A stretch of 64,000 bases of DNA from Nostoc sp. B(2019) (GTDB lineage: Bacteria > Cyanobacteriota > Cyanobacteriia > Cyanobacteriales > Nostocaceae): NCBI RefSeq assembly GCF_010091925.1, contig NZ_WVID01000001.1, positions 62,001-126,000 on the forward strand. Direction: 5' to 3'. A program made the translations under genes and the position numbers. Shown in pieces: positions 7,296 to 16,051 of the stretch; position 1 is the first letter of the stretch; each line of letters starts with the position of its first letter. The notes beneath the pieces were generated by a model. It saw nothing but the letters and a program-made list of their open reading frames with translations. It searched no databases and was not told the origin of the DNA.

Positions 7296-8954
7296 TTAAT
7301 GCCATACAAACACTTTAGCTTCGTATGGCCCCAAGTCTGTCAGGATACCATCATCACCAGCTTCAACGTCATAATTACCTGTCCATTCGTGCCACGTACC
7401 ACCACTGGGGAAGTTAGGAACGTGATAGCCACCCAGGAAATTTTCTGAGAAATTTGCTACAACAACAACACGAGAACCTTCATCATTCCAGCGGCTATAA
7501 GCTAGTACCTTGGCCTCTGGATTTTCATGGATAAAATCAATATTCTCTGTGTAGAGAGCATGATTGTCTTTACGTAGATTGGTTAAGCCTTTGTAGTATT
7601 CAAATAAGCCACGATTTAGGTCATTACCTAACAGCGTCCAATCGATTTTGGCTGATTCTGGAGTTTTGGGTTTGTACTCGCCAAATTCTTCACCCATCCA
7701 AATCAAAGGAACTCCAACCGCTGTCATGAGGATTGCTGCTCCCAATTTAGTCCGTCTAAAAGCTTCTTCGTCAAAAATCTCACGATTTCCCAACTCTACC
7801 ATAACGTGGTTGTGGTCATGGTTAGTTAAGTAATTTACTACATTTGTTGCACCCATAAAGCCTTGACGTTTGCAGTCGATGACATCTTTAAGGCGCTCTA
7901 AATCAAATGTATCGCCGCAGATATGTTCGAGAATGCAGTGATAGAAACTATCATGCCAGCAACCATCCATTGGCCCATCTACATTGGTGATGCTGGTAGT
8001 TTCTGGAATATGTTCAGCAACGTTATAAAAAGGCTTCATGCTAGCAGTATTTTTTGCTTCTTGAACAATCCAGTGCATGAAGTCGTAGTTGGCAATTTGT
8101 CGTGCCGCATCATAACGGATACCATCTATGTGATATTCCCCAACCCAAAAACGGATCGTATCGCCAATAAATTTACGAGCAGGATAAGTCTCTAAATTCT
8201 CGTCGTAATGTTCGTAATTAAATTCAGGGCCCCAGTTATTGTCAGGGTCACGTGGCTCATGATGATACCAGTAATCATGGTCAATTTGTGTTAACGGACT
8301 GCCTGCTTCTGAGTGATTATAAATACCGTCAATAATGACGCGAATACCTCGACCATGACACTCATCAATCAGCTGCTTTAACTCAGCAGTAGAACCATAA
8401 CTAGATTCTGTTGCAAAGAAGTGGCGGGGGTTATAACCCCAGCTATAATCACCAGGATATTCTTTGAGTGGCATCAACTCAATAGCATTAATTCCTAATT
8501 CAGATAGGTGATCTAACTTTTCAATAACGTGCTTATACTTTCCGCGTGCGTGAGGGTCATCTTCACCACCAGAAAAGTCAGCTACATGTAGTTCATAAAT
8601 GACTAATTCATGGTCAGCTGGTAGAGGTTTGTCATCATGTTGCCAGATATATGTATCAACAATTCTTTCACCATCTTTAATTCTTACAACACCATTATCT
8701 TTTCCAGTTGATTCATCAATATCAGTTGCATAGGGATCTGTGACATCAACCCATTGTTCCGGTTCAAAAAACCATGAATTTGATTGGACACGGAATTTAT
8801 ATTGATAAGTGCCATCTTCTAGATCAACAGTTGTGCGAAAATAGCCATCATCACCTTTTTCCATTTGGATTTCTTGCCAATCAGAAAAAGAACCTATTAA
8901 TGAGGCTCCTTTGTTGTATGGTGCAAATAAATTAAATTCAACTGGCTTTGCCAT
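7296..8954 (-). CDS. CBM48 / GH13 alpha-amylase-family glycosidase, paralogue 2
   Basis: A 552-residue protein closely similar along its whole length to the GH13 enzyme at 430-2109. Counting from MAKPVEF, it has a CBM48 domain (about 1-65), then GH13 regions DGIYNH at 209-214, GIRYDAARQ with nucleophile D282, NVAEHIP with acid/base E314, and TNHDHNH with H379-D380. Region IV is canonical here, unlike paralogue 1. The frame is open 18 codons further (to 9008), but the paralogue aligns from MAKPVEF, so 8954 is preferred; no clear Shine-Dalgarno is seen at either position. It is a cytosolic alpha-glucan-active enzyme; exact activity is not determinable by eye. Confidence 0.85.
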   Translation of the reverse strand: MAKPVEFNLFAPYNKGASLIGSFSDWQEIQMEKGDDGYFRTTVDLEDGTYQYKFRVQSNSWFFEPEQWVDVTDPYATDIDESTGKDNGVVRIKDGERIVDTYIWQHDDKPLPADHELVIYELHVADFSGGEDDPHARGKYKHVIEKLDHLSELGINAIELMPLKEYPGDYSWGYNPRHFFATESSYGSTAELKQLIDECHGRGIRVIIDGIYNHSEAGSPLTQIDHDYWYHHEPRDPDNNWGPEFNYEHYDENLETYPARKFIGDTIRFWVGEYHIDGIRYDAARQIANYDFMHWIVQEAKNTASMKPFYNVAEHIPETTSITNVDGPMDGCWHDSFYHCILEHICGDTFDLERLKDVIDCKRQGFMGATNVVNYLTNHDHNHVMVELGNREIFDEEAFRRTKLGAAILMTAVGVPLIWMGEEFGEYKPKTPESAKIDWTLLGNDLNRGLFEYYKGLTNLRKDNHALYTENIDFIHENPEAKVLAYSRWNDEGSRVVVVANFSENFLGGYHVPNFPSGGTWHEWTGNYDVEAGDDGILTDLGPYEAKVFVWH

Positions 8955-9008
8955 AGAAGTGTTAGGAATATAAAATCTGGGTAGAAGTATTCTCTGATGA
9001 TAAATCAA

Positions 9009-9297
9009 ATTTGGAAATCGCTCGCCGGAAATAGTTAAACAAGCATTACCTCTATCTTCAGGAATAATTAGTGAATTTCACTTGTATATTTTTGTGAAAT
9101 TTGATTATTTCTACTTATGGAATTTCTTATTTAACGTGAGTTTGATAAACCTTTCCCTGCCTTGAACTAAAGCTAAAGTCTGCCTCTCTCATCCGTCAGA
9201 GAGTTACTACTTTGCTTAGTCAAACCTTTTAAAGGTCTTTTTTTATGGTTAATTTAGATGGACATTATACGACTCGTCGAACTCACATTTATTTAAC
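9009..9297. other. AT-rich intergenic region
   Basis: No coding sequence is apparent. It should hold the promoter of the GH13 gene on the minus strand. A weak hairpin plus T-run (AAACCTTTTAAAGGTC followed by T7 near 9222-9246) is present on the plus strand but no plus-strand gene precedes it. Confidence 0.4.
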
Positions 9298-9469
9298 TAA
9301 GTAGATAGACATTAATAAGTTAAAGTATTGTAGGGTGTGTTAAAATGGAGTTAATTAACGCACCATTATCGAGGTTTTAGTGCGTTACGCTGTCGCTAAC
9401 ACACCCTACGTATCTTTTCAGAAATCAAACCGGATTCCTATAAGTAGATAGACATTAATAAGTTAAAGT
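9298..9469. repeat. hairpin element flanked by 29-bp direct repeats
   Basis: An identical 29-bp sequence (TAAGTAGATAGACATTAATA...) occurs at 9298-9326 and 9441-9469. Between them is a foldback element at 9330-9409 with perfect 13-bp terminal inverted repeats (GTAGGGTGTGTTA / TAACACACCCTAC) and an inner inverted repeat (TAACGCAC / GTGCGTTA). The foldback resembles short non-coding mobile hairpins of cyanobacteria; the long direct repeats are larger than a normal target-site duplication. No gene lies within. Confidence 0.75.
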
Positions 9470-9509
9470 TAGTATTTAGTGCTATAGCAAAGACAGCACC
9501 AATTACAAG

Positions 9510-9890
9510 CTACAAAGTATTTTTAGTGTCAGTTTGTTGCAGATAACTTAATAACCAATTTGCTGCTGTTGCTCTACGAGTTTGTCGAGGGCCAAATTCA
9601 CCGATTTTGTAACCTTTGAAACCTAGTTTTTGTTTCAATATCTGTTTGTTTTCTGAAGGAATAGAGCGAGTTAGCTTGACTATTGCAGGGCGACTATCTA
9701 TAAAATCTGGCGGTTGTGGGTATTCATCCCGCCATTCGGGAGTAACTTCGCTAGTATCCCATGTTTCAGTTGAGGAGTTGTAGCGATAGCCTAAATAATG
9801 CCATAGCATCTGGTTGACTATAGCGTCATCAAGTTTCTCTTCAAGGATTGCCCAAATGGTTTCTGTATTGAGTGGTGGTAAGTTAGACAT
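9510..9890 (-). CDS. DUF1823-type conserved cyanobacterial protein
   Basis: A 126-residue soluble protein beginning MSNLPPLNTETIWAILEEKL. From memory it resembles the cyanobacterial DUF1823 family, of unknown function. Notable are the aromatic-rich segment MLWHYLGYRYNSSTETWD and the basic C-terminus (PRQTRRATAANWLLSYL). No signal peptide or membrane helix is present. The frame continues six codons upstream to a TTG at 9908, but the ATG at 9890 gives the family-like N-terminus. Confidence 0.6.
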   Translation of the reverse strand: MSNLPPLNTETIWAILEEKLDDAIVNQMLWHYLGYRYNSSTETWDTSEVTPEWRDEYPQPPDFIDSRPAIVKLTRSIPSENKQILKQKLGFKGYKIGEFGPRQTRRATAANWLLSYLQQTDTKNTL

Positions 9891-9929
9891 AAGCAATTCA
9901 CAATTCAAAAGCTGTCAGTTGTTTTGCTA

Positions 9930-10008
9930 GCGTAGGCGTAGCCCGTCGTAGCGAAAAGTTCTGTAGGCGGGTTTCCCGCCGTAGGAAACTTTTCAAGACA
10001 GACATCGC
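9930..10008. repeat. dispersed GCGTAGGCGTAGCCC-type repeat
   Basis: A 79-bp composite starting GCGTAGGCGTAGCCCGTCGT and ending ACTTTTCAAGACAGACATCGC, with an internal palindrome GGCGGGTTTCCCGCC. Both ends match the element at 48873-48970, which forms the 3' end of the GST-family gene. Here it is intergenic. Confidence 0.8.
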
Positions 10009-10196
10009 TAACTAAATGAAATGCACAATAGTGATTAGTTAGTGAGAAACACTTTATCACTATTACCTTGGCAGACTCCCAAAGATAGGGATGATTTTAT
10101 CTTGATTTACACCTCCTGGAAGATTTATCTGTTACAAGCCTCAGACACACTACTAAAGTGACCATAAATAAGGAGTACTAACCAGGAGTTAAGATC

Positions 10197-10505
10197 ATGG
10201 GAATAGGTGACATATTCAGAAATATAGTTGGTGACAGGCAGAAAAGACGTGACGACGAGAACGAAGACCGCGAATACAAACGTCGTGGCGACGATGACGA
10301 AGACCGTGAATACAGACGTCGTGGCGACGATGACGAAGACCGTGAATACAGACGTCGTGGTGACGATAACGAAGACCGTGAATATAGACGTCGCGATGAC
10401 GAAGATGAAGACCGTGAATACAGATATCGCGGTGACGATGACGAAGACCGTGAATATAGACGTCGCGATGACGAAGACGACGAAGACGACGAAGACGACG
10501 ATTAA
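10197..10505 (+). CDS. charged tandem-repeat protein
   Basis: A 102-residue protein made almost entirely of Arg, Asp, Glu, Tyr and Gly. After an 18-residue head (MGIGDIFRNIVGDRQKRR) it carries about six near-identical 12-residue units of the pattern REYRRRGDDDED, encoded by 36-bp DNA repeats, and ends in an acidic tail (DDEDDEDDEDDD). Blocks of positive and negative charge alternate, so it should be intrinsically disordered and prone to multivalent self-association or RNA/ion binding; that is inference. AGGAG at 10184-10188, eight bases before the ATG, supports translation. The open frames seen on other strands over this repeat are by-products. Function unknown. Confidence 0.75.
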   Translation: MGIGDIFRNIVGDRQKRRDDENEDREYKRRGDDDEDREYRRRGDDDEDREYRRRGDDNEDREYRRRDDEDEDREYRYRGDDDEDREYRRRDDEDDEDDEDDD

Positions 10506-10576
10506 TTTCGTGAGCTAAAAACAGGTTGTGCATACACAAACTAGGTAGACTGGAATCGTAAAGAATAGACCAGTGT

Positions 10577-10873
10577 ATGCAGAATTCCACACCACTACCA
10601 AAGTTAATTCGCGCCCATGTATTCATTTCTGGCCGAGTCCAAGGAGTGGGCTATCGCTATGCCACTGTGGATACAGCTAGCCAGTTGGGATTAACTGGTT
10701 GGGTGCGAAATCTCCCTGATGATCGCGTGGAAGCGGTCTTTGAGGGGGCGAGGGAGGTTGTAGAAGAAATGATTCGTTGGTGTCACTCTGGGCCACCTGC
10801 GGCTGTGGTGAAAGAGGTTGTGGTTGAGTATGAAGAACCTGAAGAGTTGCGGGGATTTGAAGTTAGGCGCTAG
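10577..10873 (+). CDS. acyP: acylphosphatase
   Basis: A 98-residue protein with the complete acylphosphatase signature HVFISGRVQGVGYRYAT, followed by GWVRNLPDDRVEAVFEG. The catalytic Arg (R27) and Asn (N45) are both present. The enzyme hydrolyses carboxyl-phosphate bonds of acyl phosphates in the cytosol. Length and ending (RGFEVRR) fit the family. It follows the charged-repeat gene by 71 bp on the same strand and may be co-transcribed with it. Confidence 0.95.
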   Translation: MQNSTPLPKLIRAHVFISGRVQGVGYRYATVDTASQLGLTGWVRNLPDDRVEAVFEGAREVVEEMIRWCHSGPPAAVVKEVVVEYEEPEELRGFEVRR

Positions 10874-10896
10874 GGGCGCACGCTAGCTGTACACCC

Positions 10897-11724
10897 CTAC
10901 TGATTGTGATTTGGTTTGCCCGTCCAAAGGTAAAAACTCGTCTTACAGTACTCCTGAAATCCAATCCGACGATATACGTTCACACCCATTTGTGAGGCTT
11001 GCAATGTCGCTACACGGTATCCAAGGGCGCGGGCTTTCTTTAGTGCAGCTAGCACCAGTGCTGATGCGAATCCCCTTCCTCTTGCTTCTGGGGTTGTAGC
11101 TACAGCGTAGACGCCTGCTACTTGTGGATCTAGATACAAGGCTGAAGTTACGACTGGTAAACCTTTCCACCAGCCGATAAAACGTATATACTCCTGGGAA
11201 TTAATCCCCAAGCTTAACTCTAAGTCAAAAAAAGCATTGAATTCTGTATCGGGAACTTCAAAGCCAACTGTTGCTATCCGCACCCAATGCTTGAGGGTTT
11301 CGCTGTCGCTAACCTGTGCGATCGCTAAATCTGTTGGTAAAGGCTGTTCATCAGATAAAGTCAACAAATCAATCGCCATCACAGGTGATTCACCTGAACT
11401 GCTTAATCCGTGGGCTTCTAAATACTTTCCCAATTCAGGCGGTTGGGTTGCTGGTCCTGTCCACCAAAACATTGGTAGCTGTTGTGCGGTAAAGTAGTTG
11501 AGAGTTTCAGCGATCGCAGCATCGATTTGGTTAGGCTCGAATTGAGCACGGAAAACACCGTTGAAAAACGGAAAGGAAATACCAGTACAAAAACGAATCA
11601 GGTTAGATGTAGAGCAGATTTCCCGGTGTGGCGCGCGACCATAGTTCGTAAAGAATGCGAACATATTGTTTTCGAGGGCTGTCACTAAGTTGGGTGTTAA
11701 TAAATCTTGTAAAACTTGATTCAT
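10897..11724 (-). CDS. GNAT-family N-acetyltransferase
   Basis: A 275-residue protein. The C-terminal half (about 150-270) carries the GNAT fold with the acetyl-CoA loop TPEARGRGFASALVLAALKKARALG and the following beta-strand/helix VNVYRRIGFQEY. The N-terminal half (MFWWTGPATQPPELGKYLEAHG) resembles the extra domain of two-domain GNATs. The start at 11724 is fixed by TAGGAG spaced seven bases before the ATG; the sequence overlaps the adh stop at 11735. Adh and GNAT thus form a tight two-gene operon. The substrate is not apparent. Confidence 0.85.
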   Translation of the reverse strand: MNQVLQDLLTPNLVTALENNMFAFFTNYGRAPHREICSTSNLIRFCTGISFPFFNGVFRAQFEPNQIDAAIAETLNYFTAQQLPMFWWTGPATQPPELGKYLEAHGLSSSGESPVMAIDLLTLSDEQPLPTDLAIAQVSDSETLKHWVRIATVGFEVPDTEFNAFFDLELSLGINSQEYIRFIGWWKGLPVVTSALYLDPQVAGVYAVATTPEARGRGFASALVLAALKKARALGYRVATLQASQMGVNVYRRIGFQEYCKTSFYLWTGKPNHNQ

Positions 11725-11734
11725 TTTCAAACTC

Positions 11735-12751
11735 CTAATCAATTACCAAAACAGCCGAACCTTCAAATTTGCCATTGCGAAGTGCGTCCAAAGCTGCATT
11801 CGCTTCACTTAACGGGAAAGAATTCACCTCTGTGCGGATGGGAACTCTGGGTGCTAACGCCAAAAACTCCTCTCCATCTTGGCGAGTTAAATTTGCAACA
11901 GACCGCAATATCCTTTCTTCCCAAAGAATTTGGTATGGAAAAGACGGAATATCACTCATGTGAATACCAGCACAAACTACAACGCCACCTTTAGCGACTG
12001 CACGTAAAGCAGCTGGTACTAACTTTCCTATAGGAGCAAAGATAATCGCTGCATCTAAGGGTTCTGGAGGTAATACATCTGAGTCACCCGCCCAAGTTGC
12101 ACCCAGTTGACGAGCAAATGTTTGTCCTTTAAAATCACCAGAACGGGTAAAAGCAAATACTTGACGCTCTTGATAACGAGCCAGTTGAATTAAAATGTGG
12201 GCGGCTGAACCAAAGCCATAAAAACCTAGTTTTGCAGCATCACCAGTCATTCTGTAAGCGCGATAACCAATTAAGCCACCACACAATAGGGGTGCAGCTT
12301 GCAAGTCAGGATAGCTAGGGTCTAGAGGAAAGCAAAAGCGGTAGTCGGCTACGGTATACTCAGCATAGCCGCCGTCGAGGTTGTAACCTGTAAACTCGGC
12401 ATAATCACAGAGATTTTCTCGACCAGAGAGACAATAACGGCAGCGATCGCAAGTATGACCGAGCCAGGGAACGCCAACCCGCTGACCTATACTAAATTTA
12501 TCAACGCGTAGACGCCCTGAAGGCGGCTTGCCGCAGGCATCGCCTATCGCTTCAATAGTACCGACAATTTGATGTCCAGGTATCAGAGGTAGTTTTGGGT
12601 GTGTCAATTCCCCATCAACTATGTGTAAATCTGTACGGCAAACAGCGCAAGCATGAACGCGAATTAGCACTTGCTCAGGATTGGGTTTTGGCACTGGCAA
12701 GTCAACTAAGCGCAGAGGTTGACGCGGTGTTTCCAAAATCATCGCACGCAT
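11735..12751 (-). CDS. zinc-dependent alcohol dehydrogenase family protein with in-frame repeat insertion
   Basis: A 338-residue medium-chain dehydrogenase. Catalytic-zinc ligand candidates are C38 (CAVCRTD) and H60 (GHQIVG, in place of GHE); four structural-zinc cysteines lie in CDRCRYCLSGRENLC (about 101-115). A Rossmann segment (LGFYGFGSAAHILIQLA) follows. It should oxidise an alcohol or reduce an aldehyde with NAD(P)H. Odd: residues about 71-82 (DACGKPPSGRLR) interrupt the normally continuous AIG...DKFSIGQRVGVPW segment and are encoded by a copy of a dispersed cyanobacterial repeat, inserted in frame. A TTG start at 12763 is possible; ATG at 12751 is preferred. Operon with the GNAT gene downstream. 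Confidence 0.85.
   Translation of the reverse strand: MRAMILETPRQPLRLVDLPVPKPNPEQVLIRVHACAVCRTDLHIVDGELTHPKLPLIPGHQIVGTIEAIGDACGKPPSGRLRVDKFSIGQRVGVPWLGHTCDRCRYCLSGRENLCDYAEFTGYNLDGGYAEYTVADYRFCFPLDPSYPDLQAAPLLCGGLIGYRAYRMTGDAAKLGFYGFGSAAHILIQLARYQERQVFAFTRSGDFKGQTFARQLGATWAGDSDVLPPEPLDAAIIFAPIGKLVPAALRAVAKGGVVVCAGIHMSDIPSFPYQILWEERILRSVANLTRQDGEEFLALAPRVPIRTEVNSFPLSEANAALDALRNGKFEGSAVLVID
12506..12544. repeat. dispersed repeat copy inside the adh coding sequence
   Basis: About 39 bp (GCGTAGACGCCCTGAAGGCG...CCGCAGGCATCGCC) resembling the GCGTAG/CCGCAGGCATC modules seen in non-coding or gene-end repeats at 9930 and 48873. Its length is close to a multiple of three and the reading frame stays open, so the host gene gains about 12 residues. 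Confidence 0.65.
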
Positions 12752-13022
12752 AAGCAGTTTCAAATTTTGTGACTAAATAGTTATAAGTATTCAAGCTGAT
12801 TAATTAAGTTTTTCTACTCACCTCACTTCTATCTATATTAATAAACTACATACCCCAATACTTTTCGGTTAAGGGAAATGCGATCGCACCTTAACTAGAG
12901 GTGAGGCGATCACTAGTAGCTTTAATAGAGTTATCTAGTAACGAAATTGCGCGGCGATCGCTACATTAGTAGATATATAAATAAAAATCATTGTTCATTC
13001 CTATTCCCCATCACACAAAACC

Positions 13023-15128
13023 ATGAGTGCAAGTGTCATTATTTCCCACAATCCCTTACTCCAAGGCGACGGTTTACCTCTGTTCGCAGAGATTAAACCA
13101 GAGCAGATAGTACCAGCCTTCAACCAGCTCCTAGCAGAACTTGACCAGCAGCTTGCCACCTTGGAAGCTGATGTACAGCCTACTTGGGCAGGTTTAGTAG
13201 AACCACTAGAAAAGCTCACAGAACGGCTTTCCTGGAGTTGGGGAGTGGTAAATCATCTAATGGGTGTAAAAAATAGCCCTGAACTGCGAGAAGCTCATGA
13301 AACCGTCCAACCACAGGTAGTGCAGTTTATCAACAAGCTCGGTCAAAGCCAACCCATTTACAGCGCCTTTAAGGCACTCCGTACCAGTGATACTTGGGCA
13401 ACTTTAGACTCAGCTCAGCAACGCATTGTAGAAGCCGCCATCCGAGATGCACAACTTGCCGGTGTTGGCTTAGGAGGAGAGGCGAAAGAGCGTTTCAACG
13501 CCATTCAGATGGAGTTGGCAGAACTTTCTACCAAGTTCTCTAACCATATACTGGATGCCACTAAAGCCTTTAGCATAACCCTGACAACAAAAGAGGAAAT
13601 CGACGGCTTACCCAATAGCTTACTAAGTTTAGCGTCACAAGCTGCTCGTGCTGCTGGAGAAGAGAACGCCACAGCAGAAAATGGCCCTTGGCGGATTACT
13701 TTGGACTTCCCTAGCTATGGCCCTTTTATGCAGCACAGTACCCGCCGCGATTTGCGCGAAAAGCTCTACAAAGCCTACATCACTCGTGCTTCTAAAGGTA
13801 ATTTAGATAACAACCCGTTAATTGAACGCATTTTGGAGTTGCGCCAAGAACTTGCAAATTTACTAGGCTTTAAGAGTTTTGCTGAATTAAGCCTTGCTAG
13901 TAAAATGGCTCCTAACGTTGAGGCAGTCGAAGCACTATTAGAAGAACTACGCCGTAGCAGTTATGATGCTGCTATCAAAGACTTAGAAGAACTCAAAGCT
14001 TTTGCAGCGACAAAGCGAGCAGCAGAATCTCAAGATTTAAAACACTGGGATATCAGCTTTTGGGCAGAACGCCAACGAGAAGAAAAATTTGCCTTTACCG
14101 CTGAAGAATTACGTCCCTACTTCCCGCTTCCCCAAGTATTAGATGGCTTATTTGGACTTGTAAAGCGGCTGTTTGGCGTTACCGTTACCCCTGCTGATGG
14201 TCAAGCCCCAGTATGGCATGAAGATGTCCGTTATTTCCAAATTGCCGATGAAACTGGTTCTCCCATAGCCTACTTTTACTTAGACCCATACAGCCGTCCT
14301 GCGGAAAAACGCGGTGGTGCTTGGATGGATGTGTGTATCAATCGTGCCACAATCACAGAAAACGGCATAACTACTGTGCGTTTACCTGTGACTTATTTGG
14401 TGTGTAATCAAACTCCGCCAGTCGATGGCAAGCCTAGTTTGATGACTTTCTATGAAGTCGAGACTTTGTTCCACGAGTTTGGTCATGGATTGCACCACAT
14501 GCTCACCAAGGTTAACTATGCTGGAGCCGCAGGCATCAACAATGTGGAGTGGGATGCAGTGGAATTGCCTAGCCAGTTTATGGAAAACTGGTGCTATGAG
14601 CGACCTACTTTGTTCGGGATGGCTAAGCATTACGAAACTGGTGAAGCTCTACCAGAGCATTATTATCAAAAGCTGCTAGCGGCGCGTAATTATATGAGTG
14701 GTAGTGGCATGTTGAGGCAAGTTCACTTTAGCATCGTGGATTTGGAATTGCACCACCGCTATCGTGTCGGTAGCGATGAAACACCCGCTGATGTGCGTCA
14801 TCGGATTGCCAAGACTACAACCGTTTTAGCACCGTTACCTGAAGATTCATTTTTGTGTGTTTTTGGACATATTTTTGAGGGTGGTTATGCCGCGGGCTAC
14901 TACAGTTATAAGTGGGCTGAGGTATTAAGTGCTGATGCTTTTGCCGCTTTTGAAGAAGCTGGGCTAGAAGATGAAGAAGCTATAAAAGCTACAGGCCGGC
15001 GTTATCGAGATACGGTACTGGCACTTGGTGGTAGCAAGCATCCAATGGAGGTTTTTAAAAGTTTCCGGGGACGTGAACCAAGTACGGTTGCTTTGCTCAG
15101 TCACAATGGTTTAGCTACTGCTGAGTAA
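13023..15128 (+). CDS. M3-family oligopeptidase (oligopeptidase A type)
   Basis: A 701-residue zinc metallopeptidase, the usual length for the PrlC/oligopeptidase A group. The zinc motif HEFGH is at residues 484-488 within ETLFHEFGHGLHHML; the third-ligand region follows as NNVEWDAVELPSQFMENW. It degrades short peptides in the cytosol, for example cleaved signal peptides. The start MSASVIISHNPLLQGDGLPLF gives the typical N-terminus. It is divergent from adh with a 270-bp gap holding several GCGATCGC-like sites, and convergent with the first devA. Confidence 0.95.
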   Translation: MSASVIISHNPLLQGDGLPLFAEIKPEQIVPAFNQLLAELDQQLATLEADVQPTWAGLVEPLEKLTERLSWSWGVVNHLMGVKNSPELREAHETVQPQVVQFINKLGQSQPIYSAFKALRTSDTWATLDSAQQRIVEAAIRDAQLAGVGLGGEAKERFNAIQMELAELSTKFSNHILDATKAFSITLTTKEEIDGLPNSLLSLASQAARAAGEENATAENGPWRITLDFPSYGPFMQHSTRRDLREKLYKAYITRASKGNLDNNPLIERILELRQELANLLGFKSFAELSLASKMAPNVEAVEALLEELRRSSYDAAIKDLEELKAFAATKRAAESQDLKHWDISFWAERQREEKFAFTAEELRPYFPLPQVLDGLFGLVKRLFGVTVTPADGQAPVWHEDVRYFQIADETGSPIAYFYLDPYSRPAEKRGGAWMDVCINRATITENGITTVRLPVTYLVCNQTPPVDGKPSLMTFYEVETLFHEFGHGLHHMLTKVNYAGAAGINNVEWDAVELPSQFMENWCYERPTLFGMAKHYETGEALPEHYYQKLLAARNYMSGSGMLRQVHFSIVDLELHHRYRVGSDETPADVRHRIAKTTTVLAPLPEDSFLCVFGHIFEGGYAAGYYSYKWAEVLSADAFAAFEEAGLEDEEAIKATGRRYRDTVLALGGSKHPMEVFKSFRGREPSTVALLSHNGLATAE

Positions 15129-15200
15129 TGAGTGCTGAGTAATGAGTGCTGTTAGCGGTAGCGGGGCGTTTAGCCCGTGCTGAGTAATGAGTGCTGGGTG
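15122..15200. repeat. short tandem repeats GCTGAGTAATGAGT
   Basis: The 14-15-bp unit GCTGAGTAATGAGT occurs three times with variations between 15119 and 15193, separated by a GTTAGCGGTAGCGGGGCG module. It begins at the stop codon of the M3 peptidase gene. Confidence 0.6.
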
Positions 15201-15240
15201 ATGTTAGCGTAACCCATAATGAGTGACGAGTTCATAACTA

Positions 15241-15270
15241 TGGGGCATGGGTTTTCTTCTCAATGCCCCA
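15241..15270. terminator. hairpin between convergent genes
   Basis: TGGGGCAT at 15241-15248 pairs with ATGCCCCA at 15263-15270, 20 bp beyond the devA stop and 110 bp beyond the peptidase stop. It may serve as a bidirectional terminator, though U-runs are weak. Confidence 0.4.
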
Positions 15271-15289
15271 TGCTCTATGCCCAATGCCT

Positions 15290-15991
15290 TTAGGCTTGAG
15301 ATGAGTTTACTTTGGAATTAAGTTTGCCATCTTCCAAATGGACGATGCGATCGGCAATGTCTAGGATACGGTTGTCATGAGTAACCATTAAGATAGTACA
15401 GCCTTGTTCTTTTGCCAGTTTTTGCATGAGATTAACTATATCTCGACCTGACTGACTATCAAGAGCGGCGGTGGGTTCATCTGCTAAAACAATTTTAGGA
15501 TGACTGACCAAAGCGCGAGCGATCGCAACTCGTTGTTTTTGTCCCCCCGATAGTTTATCTGGATAGTAATGAAGATGATTCCCTAACCCTACCTGCTCTA
15601 GCATTTGGGCTGAACGAGTTTGTATCTGTTGTAACCCTATATACTTGTGCAATTCTAAACTCATTTTGACGTTCTGGAGTGCCGTTAAACTACCATGCAG
15701 GTTATTTGCTTGAAAGATATAACCGTTATGGCGTCGTACTTGCGTTAGTATTTCAGCACTAGCACTGCAAAGTTCTTGCCCTAACACCCGCAAACTGCCG
15801 AACTGAGCGGAACGTAACCCACCCACCAAGGTCAACAGCGTAGTTTTACCAGAACCAGACGGCCCGGTCATGATAATAATTTCACCAGCGTTAATCTCTA
15901 GGTTGATGTTAAAAAGAACTTGTTTGCGGAGTGAACCATGACCAAAATAGTGGTCAAGATTTTTAATAGAAATTACTAGTTCGTTAGTCAT
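15290..15991 (-). CDS. devA: DevA-type ABC exporter ATPase (operon 1)
   Basis: A 233-residue ABC ATPase. Walker A is GPSGSGKTT at 43-51, the signature LSGGQ at 147-151, and Walker B IVLADEP at 167-173. It belongs to the MacB/LolD-like group that pairs with DevC permease and DevB adaptor to form TolC-dependent exporters; the founding member in Anabaena exports heterocyst glycolipid. It is the last gene of devB-devC-devA operon 1. The operon at 21164-24415 is a close copy. The cargo cannot be inferred from sequence, and the dev symbols here denote family, not orthology. Confidence 0.9.
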   Translation of the reverse strand: MTNELVISIKNLDHYFGHGSLRKQVLFNINLEINAGEIIIMTGPSGSGKTTLLTLVGGLRSAQFGSLRVLGQELCSASAEILTQVRRHNGYIFQANNLHGSLTALQNVKMSLELHKYIGLQQIQTRSAQMLEQVGLGNHLHYYPDKLSGGQKQRVAIARALVSHPKIVLADEPTAALDSQSGRDIVNLMQKLAKEQGCTILMVTHDNRILDIADRIVHLEDGKLNSKVNSSQA

Positions 15992-16051
15992 AAGTAGACG
16001 GATTTATCGTGATGACCGTCATTTGTCCTTACTCCTAACAAATGACAACTT

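Noticed and set aside
10216-10626. Long open frames on both strands over the charged-repeat gene
   Set aside because: They arise from the 36-bp DNA repeat being open in several frames; only the frame from 10197 has a Shine-Dalgarno and a sensible head sequence.
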